Positions 39,300 through 52,300 of a stretch of 64,000 bases of DNA are shown here, piece by piece (the stretch's first letter is position 1; the number at the start of each line of letters is the position of its first letter). The stretch lies in contig OZ024900.1 in assembly GCA_964017195.1 (NCBI GenBank), positions 32,008,641 through 32,072,640 of the forward strand, written 5' to 3'. The notes below the pieces were generated by a model, which did not search any database, was not told the origin of the DNA, and saw nothing but the letters and a program-made list of their open reading frames with translations. Made by a program: the position numbers and the translations under genes. The DNA is from Siderastrea radians. Taxonomy: Eukaryota; Cnidaria; Anthozoa; Scleractinia; Rhizangiidae.

Positions 39300-40310
39300 T
39301 AAGTTATTTTATAGTGATTTCATTTGATGTAAATATATACTGAAGATTAAGAATATACGTTTCTCTGACGCCAAATACAATGACGACTGGATGACTTTCT
39401 ATATTCAAACATTTCATAGGTCCTGTCAGTTTTTTTTTTGTCTAATTTCCCTTTGCGAAATAACCTTGAAGCTCTTGCATTTTTTACCTGACAATACGAA
39501 ATGGAAATTAATTTTTCGAGCAAGTCTACGAAGAACTTTAACTTATTCTCATCGTCGGAAGCGTTTGACTGAAAAGTGAACATAATAGGACAAAAATCAT
39601 ATTAGATGGCATAAGAAAGATAACCATAAATGCACAATTCAGTAAGACAGACAAAACATTTTGTTTCAATAATTTTATTCCTTTTTTTTTGTTGCTTCGA
39701 GTCTTGTTAATTTACAACACTATTATGGTGTCGTTCCTTTATTGATTAAGATTATTTTAACCTTTACAAAAATGAAAAAAATGAAGATGATACTTTACTT
39801 TTCTTATTCACAAAGGCAATCAACGAGCGAGTGACTAATTAGTATAAGAAATTCTTAGCACATTACATTTTTGTAACAGCTTCCGCAAGTCCCATCTCTA
39901 GCATTGGTTCGATGAAGACGGATATTCAGTAACACAACCTACAATCAACTGTAAACACCAGCTAACATAAAAACACACAACACAGGGGCACTGTTGAATA
40001 ACAAAATCACTACCCGGTGTAGGATTATTTAAAGTAAACGTTACGAAAAACGAATGCTTTCTATCCAATGTCTTATTAACTTGCGAAGAAACCAGCAAGC
40101 AGGCTATGCGTTATAAAAAAAATCTATTCTTATCGAGAGTAACTGAAATTATTACTTTTTGAAAATTTCGCCATCTATATTAATCCCACAGTCCTAGAGC
40201 CGCAATAACATATAACTGTGACAAACATAAACATTTTGATTACACCCATCTCTCTTTTCTTTCGTATCACGGTACGCCTTTCGCAAGGGATCCTTCTAAG
40301 AAACCTCTCC
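39300..40310. other. Spacer between convergent gremlin-like and TNIP-like genes
   Basis: AT-rich; I see no gene or named repeat. Confidence 0.5.
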
Positions 40311-40316
40311 TTTATT
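40311..40316 (-). terminator. Polyadenylation signal of TNIP-like gene
   Basis: Minus-strand AATAAA 135 bp past the stop codon at 40451-40453. Confidence 0.5.
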
Positions 40317-40450
40317 TCGATATCATTGATTGTTAAAATCAATCTATTTGCCTCAAATGAGAGTAAAGGTTTACAAGGCCAGTGCCTGGCGAAAGCCAGT
40401 TTTACTGGTAAAATGACTTCAGAAAACCATGGAAACAACACTATCACTCG

Positions 40451-40573
40451 TTAGATGCTTTTTGGCGCTCTTGATGGTGCTCCATCAGTGACGTCACGGT
40501 CAATGACAGCTGTCATGTCTGGTGATAGGAACGCCTTTTTAACGTATGGGGTTCTTCCACGTCGAAGAACGTC
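40451..40573 (-). CDS. TNIP-like exon 7 (stop codon)
   Basis: Codes for 40 residues (DVLRRGRTPYVKKAFLSPDM and on) and stops with TAA at 40451-40453. Acceptor catttccag. Confidence 0.82.
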   Translation of the reverse strand, partial: DVLRRGRTPYVKKAFLSPDMTAVIDRDVTDGAPSRAPKSI

Positions 40574-43496
40574 CTGGAAATGAGAACAAAAAAATAATAA
40601 TAATAAAATAAAATTATGCAATTATGTAGGCTGTCGTTCCATTGTAAACCTTTCAATTCCAGAGACAAACGATGAATCACGTAATAAGGTAAGATTGGGC
40701 TTGCGGATGAAATCCAAAACTTGGCTTGAGCAGTACTTTTGAGTCTGTGGATGAAATCCTATAGTGTGTCCATTCAAATGAAAGCTTCTGAGCAGTACTT
40801 TGCTGTGGTGCTGTTTATTATGCTGTACAAGGTGGTTCTAACTTTTGAGTCTGTGGATGAAATCCTAAAGTGTGACCATTTAAATGAAAGCTATTGAGCA
40901 GTACTTTCCTGTGGTGCTGTTTATTACGCTGTAGAAGGTGGTTCTAACTTCTGAGTCTGTGGTTGAAATCCTAAAGTGTGACCATTCAAATAAAAGCTAC
41001 TGAACAGTACTTTACTGTGGCGCTATTAACTACGCTGTACACGATGGTTCTGTGGATGAATTCCTTAACTGAGGCCATTCAAATGAATGTTGAATAATAA
41101 GAAAGGCACTCATGCGGTGCGCATAGCACATAGGTCTCATAGGCCTTAGCAAACTATTGTGAAAACGACTGGGCTAACAGGCTACCCACTTTACCTCACT
41201 GGTATGTGTTTTTCAATACTGTGCAAACAGAAATATGGAATAGATTTTTAACTTGTGCACTCAAAGTAGCTGTACTTACATTACTAGCACCAGGGCCAAT
41301 GTAGCCTCCAGAGTACGTGCGTGCCATCCCATAATCCAGTGGGTACCTTGCTGGGTAGGGATCGTAATAGGCCTCGGTCATGATTGGTGCACGTGGCGGG
41401 TCACGCGGTTCACCGTAGCCACCCTCTCCTGCAAGAGCCTGAAAATAAAAAAAAAAAGGTAGAAATGAAATTAAACTGTCAACCGGCAAAAAGTTATATT
41501 TTTTAATCGTCAACTGTCAAGCAAACGAGAGAGCACGAAAAGCCGCCTAGGGCGTACGAAAGTCACCGAGAGTACACGAGAGTTACCGAGAGTGCACGAG
41601 AGTCGCCAAAAACACATGAGAATTTCACGTCAAACTAGAGTGAGAGTTTGCGCCACCATCCACTTTTACGAAAACACGAGCAGTTGCAAACTCTTTACCG
41701 AGAACGCACTAGAGTCACCTAGAGCGCAAGAGACTCAGTCGCCAAGAGCGCTCGAGAGTCGTCGAGAGCACACGAGAGTCGCCGAAAGTACACAAGAGTC
41801 GTCGAGAGCGCACCATAGTCGCCGAGAACACAGGAGAGTCGCCGAGAGCACACGAGAGCCGCCGAAAGTACACAAGAGTCGTCGAGAGCGCACGAGAGTC
41901 GCCGAAAGCGCAAGAGACTCAGTCGCCAAGAGCGCTCGAGAGTCGTCGAGAGCACACGAGAGTCGCCGAAAGTACACAAGAGTCGTCGAGAGCGCACCAG
42001 TAGTCGCCGAGAACACAGGAGAGTCGCCGAGAGCACACGAGAGCCGCCAAAAGTACACAAGAGTCGTCGAGAGCGCACGAGAGTCGCCGAAAGCGCAAGA
42101 GACTCAGTCGCCAAGAGCGCTCGAGAGTCGTCGAGAGCACACGAGTCACCGAAAGTACACAAGAGTCGTCGAGAGCGCACCATAGTCGCCGAGAACACAG
42201 GAGAGTCGCCGAGAGCACACGAGAGCCGCCGAAAGTACACAAGAGTCGTCGAGAGCGCACGAGAGTCGCCGAAAGCGCAAGAGACTCAGTCGCCAAGAGC
42301 GCTCGAGAGTCGTCGAGAGCACACGAGAGGCGCCGAAAGTACACAAGAGTCGTCGAGAGCGCACGAGAGTCGCCGAAAGCGTACATGTACGAGAGTCGCC
42401 GAGAGCGCACAAGAGTCACCGAGAGCGCACGAGAGTCGCCGAAAGTACACAAGAGTCGTAGAGAACGCAAGAGAACTTACGGTCAAACGAGAGCGAGAAC
42501 TCCCCTCAACTCGTCTCATTTGTCAAAGCTCACAAGGTACCATATTCACCTGTTTGAGCTGCCTCTGCAGACCGGCGACAGTTGCTTGGGATTCGCGGAG
42601 TTCCCTCTTGAGGCGTTCTTTCTGTGTATTCATATTTTCTCTCTCTGATCTCTCTTTCTTGAAATCATCTTCGTAGACTTTTAACTGTGGAAAGAAGTGC
42701 TGGTAAGTCAGGTGTAACATAAAGTCTTAGTTATTTGACCCACCAAAGTAATTTACACTTTGACCAATCACAGCAGGCGCCAACAACATAATGGACCAAC
42801 CAGAACTCACAGAAAATACATGCAACGTGCGTCAAGTGCGGGAAAACACGTGCGGTTACCTAAGTCATGATTTCTTTTGGTTTTACTTCTGATTGGTTGA
42901 GAAAGTGGCGCCAATTTTTTAACCAATCACAAAACGCAGCACAGCAAAAGCAACGCAAACGCAAATTTCTTACGACACTCGATTGCTTCTCGAAAACTGC
43001 TCTTCTAGGAGTGTTAGTTATTGAAGCTGACTACAAAAGGTGTTGTTAATTTACCTGTGCTCTCAAAAGCTGTATTTCCTCATGTGGCACTAGGTTATGA
43101 CTCTGCACCTGACCAATGTGTGCCTGGCTCATTTGCTGCGAAAGGCGATTATTCTCGGCTTCAAGACTGAAAGGAGAAAAGAAGGCCAGTTACGAACATC
43201 ATTACGTTGCGGATTCTCAACTATTTTGTCTTACTGCTACATGTCTCGTCTCCATTCCATTTTACACACTTCTCCTAATCGAGCAGTTCATTTTAAGGCT
43301 TATTACACTACTGATATTTTTGTTACAGGTGTCAGAACGAAGTTTTAAACTTGAAGACAGGAGAATAACGCATGGCATGGTGAAAGCAAAGCGAATTGGC
43401 AGAACTTCTAGCTGTGAACAATCTCGTTCTTTGGTAAGCACCGAGGTAGCCTGTTTAGCAAGTGTTTCCTTGGGTTTTTCCGCGCGTTGGAGGCAC

Positions 43497-43577
<81 letters not shown>

Positions 43578-46500
43578 TTTCTCGGCTTGTATTTACTTGA
43601 GGCATAATAATTCCACGAGGTGGCTCGTTCATCACCATGCCTATACCAAAACAATAACTTCTAGTATACATTTAACCATATAGACAAAAGCTTTTGGCTG
43701 CGCGAAAGTTGGGACAGGCCAAGAGCCTCCTCTTCCCTCCTTCAATTTCTTCTTGCTCTTGTAACAACTTTCCCACAACCAGAAAGCGCAAAACGCTTTC
43801 AACCCCCGAAAAACATCGCGGGAAACTCCTGCTACGCGGGCTAACACCAAGGAAGCTGATCTCCTGGGGTAAGCGACATCAAAACTGCACCTGATAGGGC
43901 TGGAATGTTTTCTTTTGATCTAAGAAGCGTGGATTCTGGATACGAGATAGAGAGTGAAAAATGAGTGCACAGGAGCATTCAAAGATGGTGACTTACCGCT
44001 GTGCAATGTTCTCAAGTTCTTTACACCTTGTTTCCAACAAAGCAATTTCCTGTACCAGCTTATCAATCTGCTCTTCTTGCTTTCTCTTGATCCTGACCAA
44101 GTCTCGGTTTTCGATCCGCAACGCGTTAGCATCCAGCACCCCCCAGTCAGGTGCTCTTTGTACGTTTGCAAAGGGAGCAGCAGGGAGGGCTGGGGAGGCT
44201 TGCCCGTTCATTGCAAATCCCTCTGGGGGTGGAGGAGGGGGAAAACTTTCTTCCGAATGCATGGACAAACTTTCTCCTCTAGATAGAGCTGAACTGAAGG
44301 CCTGTGGAGGTTGGAGTTCGGAGAACGATTTGTCAAATGTGGAAAGGTTTTCCTCTGAAGGAACGTCTTGAGAAACCGGTTGAGAAGAGTAACTGTAGCT
44401 TAGCTGTTCTGAAGTCTGAAAATACAAGAACAAAGTTGACAATATTAGTAATTGAAAGAGGCGCTCAGTGCGAGGTGTGTAAAGTCCCATCAAACGGGTT
44501 TTAACAATTGCTTCAACATTCGCTTAACATTTAGAACTGGTCGAAGGGTATTTTAGTCCGCTTGAACAGGTCTTTCAACATTGAAACGTGTTAAATTGTT
44601 TAAGCTATATTAAATCAAGATTTCAACCAACTCAAATTTGTTCAACATACTTTCAACCACATTTCAATATCTTTTAATAACATTTTCAACAATGTTGAAA
44701 GAATGTCAAATGATGAGCGAATGTTGAAGCCAAGTTTCGGGAGGATTAACTGCGTATTATATTACGAGAAATGTATGGGACTTTGTCGCTATAAATGTAG
44801 ACAGATAAAGGATAAAGGCAGCAAGCACACATTACCACTGAGCTAAGAATCGATAAGAACTGGAACTTTGGACGGAGATCGTGAAACGACTGCGCAAATG
44901 TCAGTGGTGAATGTTATCGATAAATGATGAGGGATCATTCTGGGCTTCTGTGTACCAGGGTACAAAACTTTATACAGATAGTGACGACAAGGCACTAAAA
45001 ATAATCTGCAAGTATTAAGTCGAAACTGCTTAAGCAGGATTTCAGCGAGTCGTAGCGTGATGTGGTGAGCCACAAAAACTTAGTGGACTCTTTGGAATGC
45101 GGCTGAAAAGACTTCTGTTAAACCGTTAGCAAATAATATACGTGAAAAGGTACGTAAACCGGCTATAATGACCTCTCAAGGTCGTATATAATCATTAGCT
45201 TTTCCTCGACTATCTATAAAAGGGATTAGCCCTTTAAGCCCCAATAGTGGAAAGCATCTTAATTCTCCTTCCAGTATGACTGCTTGATCAAACACAAAGG
45301 TCATGAGAATAGAAGAAATGATTATCAAAGCTAAAATGACTTGACGTTTAAGAACATTCTCCCAGCTAGTATCATAAGATATATATGGAGAACAGTTAAC
45401 TTTCTTGCATTTTGTTCGCGAACGAGTTGTTAGTCCTGGTTATCTTGAGGCCTCCAATAACAGATACCGACTTTATAATGTTGGTTTTATCTTCCGCTCA
45501 AATAGCGAAAAAAACTCAACAATGTCAACTAGAACAAGGCTCACACGAAGACTGTTGGCAGTCTGGCGCAACTGACAGACAGCGCGGAAATCAATTCTCC
45601 TCTTCTTTGACCGACTTTGCCAGACTAGTTTCTTGTTAGCACTTGTGTATTTTGAACAGATTTCTAAAAGAATTCGTCAGACAAAAGCACCGGAGGAGTC
45701 AACCAGAGTTCCCTTCAGTATTCTTCTTAAAGCGGCCCGCTTGAAAAAGAACTGCAGTTTCCGTTTAAGGACAATGTAGTTGTTGGTCATATCTATTTTA
45801 GCTGAAAAACTGCGATGTCGTAGAGATTGAGGAATCCATGCCGGGATGAGTTCGATTTAAGGTCAAGTTAGTTTCCTGAGTTTGGAGTTGAGTTCGAGTC
45901 GAGTTTCATTATGCTGTGAAACAGTGGCCTTAACACTGTGTGGAACCTGTCTAAAGACGTGCCTAAAGCTGGTTTCCTTACGACAACCAACGACAGCTCG
46001 ATCGCCGAAAAAGGCGATCAGCAATCGAAGCAATCTTACGAAATCGTGACGGCTCACAGTGATCGAATAGACTGCAAACATATGTATAGCTTGCTTTACA
46101 TATGATCGCTGACGTTTGCGCAGTTTTGGTAAATGTACCAATCGTTAGTGGTCATTAGGGATTATACGGAAACTACCGTTAATAATAAGGCAACTAAAAT
46201 CAGTGCCTAATACTAAGATACCCTGAATATTAAAATCATGGTTTTGGTCTAAATATGCTAAATCAGTGCTTACACCTAAATGCTTAAATCAGTGCTGAGG
46301 GTAAATACTAAAACTTAACATACTAACATTAGTATTTATCCCCAATACGCATGGGGACACAGTTTTATGCTTTAAGGAGACTAAATTCGCTCTTAACTCG
46401 AACTCAGACTCCCAATTTTCTTGCTATCGGAGACAAGACGCGGATATATAGCGATAAGAACTGGAACTAACGCACCAAAACAAAAAACTCACTTAGTTAC

Positions 46501-49307
46501 CTAGATTTCCGTCCCACACAGAATACGCAGTTGTCCGATGAAGTGTTCTAGAATATCACTCTTTTTACGTACTGTTGGTTTAATAGCCGACATTTGAGGA
46601 TGCGATTTACAAAGTAACTATCATTTCACCAAATTTAGCCTTTCAGTTTGTTTGGGGAATACGAGACCCCAAAATAATTATAGAAAATTTAACCAAATCG
46701 GGGAATCTTTATGCAAATTGCCTTAGGCGGAAGTAGCTACTTTCGATTATTCAAAAACAAGATCAGACTTGATGAAAGTATTGTTTAGAAGATCAATTAA
46801 ATATGTTGATTTTAACTGATTTTAACAACTCAAAGTTGAGACCATAAAAGGAGAGGACGAATGCAATTTTTACTGCTATTCAAACATTCCGAAACTAAGA
46901 CCAAAGCCGTCCAAAAGGCGTTCTTGGGGAAATGATTTTCGAATAGGCTTAACTGGGTGGACCTCTTGCGTCTTGAAAACGGTTTCGTCTTATGATTTGG
47001 GTGGGACTTGGAAGTTCAAAGAAAACTGCCGTTCGGTTATTCTTAAAAATACAAATCTCTTTGAACCGTACCATGTGACAATTAAAATGCAAATCAAACT
47101 CTTCAGTCAACAGTTTATAATCGGTGGTTTCCATATGTTCGGCAATGATCGCAGACAATCACAAAATCATTGGACAGAAACTCTGCGATCGCACGAAAAC
47201 AGACGAGGACGGTTAGCAATCATCGACAATTGATCCCAGGAAATGCATCCCATGTTCGGTTTAGGCTAGTTTCCATATAGGCGTGATACCGTCGCAAACC
47301 GAAACAGTTGCAAAATCAGTTTGCGCAGTATAAGAATTGTAAGCTTTAATATGGAATATAGAATCGCAAACACAAAACTGAAATGCTAGAAAGTTTGCGA
47401 CAAAGCTATCGTAACAAATCGCGCGATTGCAAACTGTTCAGTTAAGGCCAGCGATGTAGTCGTCATACACATGCACACACTGCCTAGAGATAAGAAACAG
47501 AGCACGTTGCTATTCGAAACAAATATCATTAAAACTGCTGGAGGCAAGTTAGAGGTCAATAACTATTTTTAGTATTTCCGCGTTTTAACAATACGGCGCT
47601 CAGTACCATGCAACTTCAGCCAATGACAGATCGATGGAAGGATTATGTTAACGCACACCCCGAAAAAGTATTACAGTGTTACAACTTTACTTTCATGGAG
47701 ATTCGGTTATCGAAGTTAACCCTTTAAGCCCCAATAGTCAGACAAGCATCCAATTGTCCTTACATTAGAGCGGTTTTCAAATCAGTGTCGTAAAATCAAA
47801 ACCAAAGTAATTACTCCAACCAATCACAACAGGAACAAAACATAAAATGGGCCAATCAGAAATCTACGCAAATACAAGTAATTAGCGTTAAGCGCGGGAA
47901 AACGCGTGCGAGCAAGTCACGATTGGCTTTTGTTTTACTTCTGATTGGTTGAGAAAGTGGCACGATTTTTTTAACCAATCAGAGAGCGCAGTAAGCAAAA
48001 CCAAAGGAAACACACCTACATGATCAAACTTACATGGCGTGAGAATAAAGGAAACGGTCACCAGAGATAAAATGTCTTGATGGTTAAACAAATTCTCTGA
48101 ACAGGCTTCATAAGAAATACCGTATATGAAGGCTAGTAAGGAGAATAAGGACGGTGATGTTGGGGCTTAGAGGGACAAGTTCACTTGTGGCCTTATTTGG
48201 TTTCCTTGGTAATTATTCTCATATTTTGATTGGATAATCAATCCCAGGCAAGTATGAGAGTTTATTAGAGCAGTTTTCAACTGAGTGTCGTAAAACTAAA
48301 TCACAACAGGAACAAAAAACAAAATGAACCAATCAGAAATTGAACCAAATACAAGTAATTAGCGTTTAGGTCTAATAGGCGCGGGAATACGCGTGATCGG
48401 TTTTGGTAGTACATCTGATTGGTTGAGAAAGTGGCGCTAGTTTTTTTTTTTTTTTTGGCAATCAGAGAGCCTAGTAAAGCAAAGCCAACGCAAACACTAC
48501 ATTAATTTCGACACTTATTTGAAAACTGCTCTAAAAGTGTTCGCAACCTTTTAGAGCAGTTTTCAAATAAGTGTCGAAAGTAATGTAGTGTTTGCGTTGG
48601 TTTTGCTTAACAAATAAATACTTTGGTGTCGGTTTCCAGCACTAAAAACAGAAATAAACAAACAGGCAATCAAATAAACAAATAAGGTCGGTAGGTAGGC
48701 CTGTAACTTTTGTCAAATTTTGTAACCGAATAAATTACAAAAGAAAACCGATGACCTTGTTTAAGGAAGACATTCACTTTGTTTTGAGCAAAAAGTAGAA
48801 GATCGCATTCGACTTAGAAAGAGTTCATTGGCTAAATACATCACTGCGACTAGGAGGAGCCATTCGGCTCGACACCGATACCATTGTAAAATATGAGCGT
48901 CGATGTCGGAAGGAAAAAAAAAACTTGACCGTGATCATTGGCAACGTCGTCGCTCGTTTCCGTGGTATTTGCTTTTGCAGAAATAATACTGCCAGCTACG
49001 CAGGCTATGGCCGGGCTAATTGAATTGTGAAATTTTGGGAGTGAAAAACTGGAATAAGTGATGTGATAATAGTGTGCCAGTTCTTACTTGTCTTCGTGGT
49101 CACGCAAAGTTAATTAATTCCTCGAGATTTTCCTTTGTGCATACACTCAAGCAGGAAAATAATATCGTCAACATAAGCTCGTTTCCAATGAAGCTGCTAT
49201 ATCACCAACTTGAAACAGAAAGTTCGGCTTTTTATCGCATTCTGCGCTAGAACGAGAGAGCTGACTAGTCCAGTTCGACCCGGAGGCAAGAACCAGACCG
49301 GATATTA

Positions 49308-49345
<38 letters not shown>

Positions 49346-52300
49346 TATTATTTATTTATTTATTTATTTATTTATTCACTCGAATAAGATTTTTGCGACC
49401 TACATCTCTGGGAAAGAAAGTAAGAAGGGAACAATTTTAAAACTCAAATTTATTTAATAATTCAAGCTGTGGTTCACCGCACTGTTCACACGGAATTGGT
49501 TTTGGCATAACTCGCACGGGAAATGTGACCATGATAATGCTACAACAATAAGCTGAGTTGGTAATTTGGAAAACACGGAATGCCGGAATCCCGGAATCCC
49601 CGGAATCCCGGAATCCTCGGAATAACTACAGAAATTAAAAATTAAAAAAAAAAATTCATATTGTATTTAAAAAAAAAAGGAAAATCAAATAAATATTTAA
49701 AATTAATTAACGGCCCGTGGGGGGAAGGAGGGGGACCTTTGTTCATGTTCTGGCCCCAGCCGGAGAACATAAAATTTTTTTTTTTTAAATGCAGCGACAA
49801 TAAACGTCCTTCTTATTTGATATCCCGTGGCAGGAATCCTCGGAATCCAATAAAAATATTGAACAAATGCCCCCTCTCCTTTCATTATTTTGCTTTAAAA
49901 ATAACTTATGTTCCATTGGCTCAAAACTGGTCAAAAGATTGGCAAGTTTTCTTTTTATTTCACAGCTGTCAGCGGCAACGGATTTGTACAATACACAAAA
50001 ACAGTAAACGTGGACAAAAATTTCTCTTTTTAACAATAACAGCTGTGCCCCAAGTGGTCACGAAGCTTTCAGAACCCTCTATTTTGATTGACCTTTGAAA
50101 GCACATCCACTGTTGTTTTTAGGGATAGCGACATTGTTTGGGTCATTCATCTATTGTTTCGTTAGGCAATAAAACAACTCGTCCTATGAGGTTGTACTGT
50201 CACGCTGTATATTACACTGTGGGTTTTCAATTTTGTTTGGTTTGATGATGCTCAAAAACTAGTAAAATATTGCATGCCCAAACCTTTCTCAAAGCTCCCG
50301 CCACAGTTCATTTGTAAGAACAAGTCCGCCTTCCAACCTTCCAGCAACGCCTGTAAAGTGCAATTCTGTTTTAAAACCAGGATTTCGGTATTTAATGCAG
50401 GTCATGGTTGCATAGTAATAATGATTCTGCGCACGTCCTAGGTGCCAACACTTGGAACCGTCATGAATTCAATTTAATTTTATTAATTTATTTTTTTAAT
50501 TCGTAATTTTTGTAGTTATTCCGAGGATTCCGGGATTCCGGGGATTCCGGCATTCCGGCATTCCGGCATTCCGGCATTCCGGCATTCCGGCATTCCGGCA
50601 TTCCGGCATTCCGGCATTCCGGCATTCCGGCATTCCGGCATTCCGGCATTCCGCCCTTTCCAAATTACCAGCTGAGTTAGGCTTGACACACGAAAATGAA
50701 AACTTGCCGTTTCCTGTTCACCTGGGGGAAAGCCCTTAAGGGACAAAAACTATAGAAGTAAACTGTTCTTTGTAAACAGACAGCCGCTCAGTTGCCAGAT
50801 TTCTCTGGCAAAAACAATTCGACCTGAAAGTTCAAGTTTGTTTTCATTCTCAGGCTAAAAATACGTTAAGTGATGGTATTTTTGTAAGTTTACTGTATTA
50901 GGTTATCAATCAATTTTAGCTGCGATCAAATTTATTTTAAACTCAGCTGTAATATTTCTCCGTTTAAAAAAAGCCTTGCTAAACTTCGTGGTGAAATTTT
51001 TTTTTGCTTTTCACACGGTGGGTTGAAATTGTTGAATGAACCTTACCGTATTTACAAGCTTACTGCGGCTTCTTTGTTTATGCCACTGGCAAAAACCTCT
51101 TAGTTTAATCGGCGATCGGGGGTTTTACCCTGATATTCCACACAACAAATCTTCATTGTACCTCCAGCTATAAAAAGTGAAATGTGGTTGAACTGAACTA
51201 ATTTCGACGGCCACAAACTATCAGAGCACCCTTAACTGATGAATGATACTAAGACGGCACCTTGCCAGCTGAAGAGGAAATATTGCATGCGAATTTTTAG
51301 AAGGAGATATGCGGCATTTGATATTGCAATGACGAACCACGCGTGGGCGTCCGGCGAATTTTTTGCCGGAGTAGAAAAAATTATCATACAGGCGAATGTT
51401 TTCACGCACGGCACTATGGATACCAAAGTCAAGTTTAAGAATTTTACAAGTTCCTTACACAAACCACGACAATTTGTACGACATCCTGTTTGAGTAATAA
51501 GGACCAAGACTTACCTTTGAGCGGACGATTTTCAGAGCTTTTGGTTGGGCGTCAAAAAAATAAAATCCAGCATTTGACGCCCGTTTTCTAGCGAGTTCTA
51601 TACGAAACTTTCGTTGTCTAGACTTAATAAGTGAGGAAACAGTCTCCCGGCCTAATTATTTTTACTCGTTGCGAATACAACGGGTTGATTTTGTAAGCTA
51701 CGACCAGCCGGAAAAAGGCAGACTTCTTCTGCTTGCACAGAGCCCTGTTTTCAACAGGTTATTTTCAGCCATGATGCGACACATCGAATGTTCTCACATG
51801 ACAAGGGAGACGGAAAGGGCACTGAAATGGGTTCTTACTTCAGCGCTTTGGAATCGAGAATGAAAAGATTTTAAGTATGAAGTTGGCGTGGGATTATAAA
51901 CAAAGGAAATTTCAGTGACTTAGCAATTACAAACAGGCTCCTCGTTCATAATTATCACGCCTCCGCGAGCATAGCCTTCTTCGCAAAGAGACTGCAGCGG
52001 AAGAAGTAGAGATCACCTCAAAACACGAGGGCAGTTCAAATTTAGCAAAGAAAATAAAATTAAAGAAACTCTGTCGTGAAAAACACTTCTAGCGTTCTTC
52101 TTTCTTGTTTACACATTATTGCCTGGAGTGATCCTGAGTGTCATTAAAATGCATCTCATTATTGTGCAATCATTTCAGGGTTGATTGATTTCAAGGTAAT
52201 TCCGCCAAAACCAGCGTGGACCAAAGTTCAATTTTTCCCAAGTAATATAATCCGTCTGAACTTACGAATGTAAACATAAAGCTAAACTATTGATGGTAGT

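Larger units (their letters stand above)
44416..51514. other. TNIP-like intron 2, 7.1 kb, transposon-rich
   Basis: Contains TTAA-type and TTAGAGC-family MITEs, the 49560-50669 satellite-ended element and an ATT/TTTA microsatellite. I saw no further coding exon, but a phase-0 exon could be hidden. Confidence 0.6.

Noticed and set aside
41592..42470. Open frames of 170-200 codons on both strands (Ser/Arg-rich and RRLSCALDDS-like repeats)
   Set aside because: They lie wholly in the higher-order minisatellite, exist in several frames at once, and are flanked by clear TNIP-like splice sites.
46973..47233. 86-codon plus-strand frame in TNIP-like intron 2
   Set aside because: No motif, no splice support, antisense to the gene.
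49661..50098. 145-codon frame inside the satellite-ended element
   Set aside because: Low-complexity, Lys/Phe-rich, no transposase motif; looks like chance.
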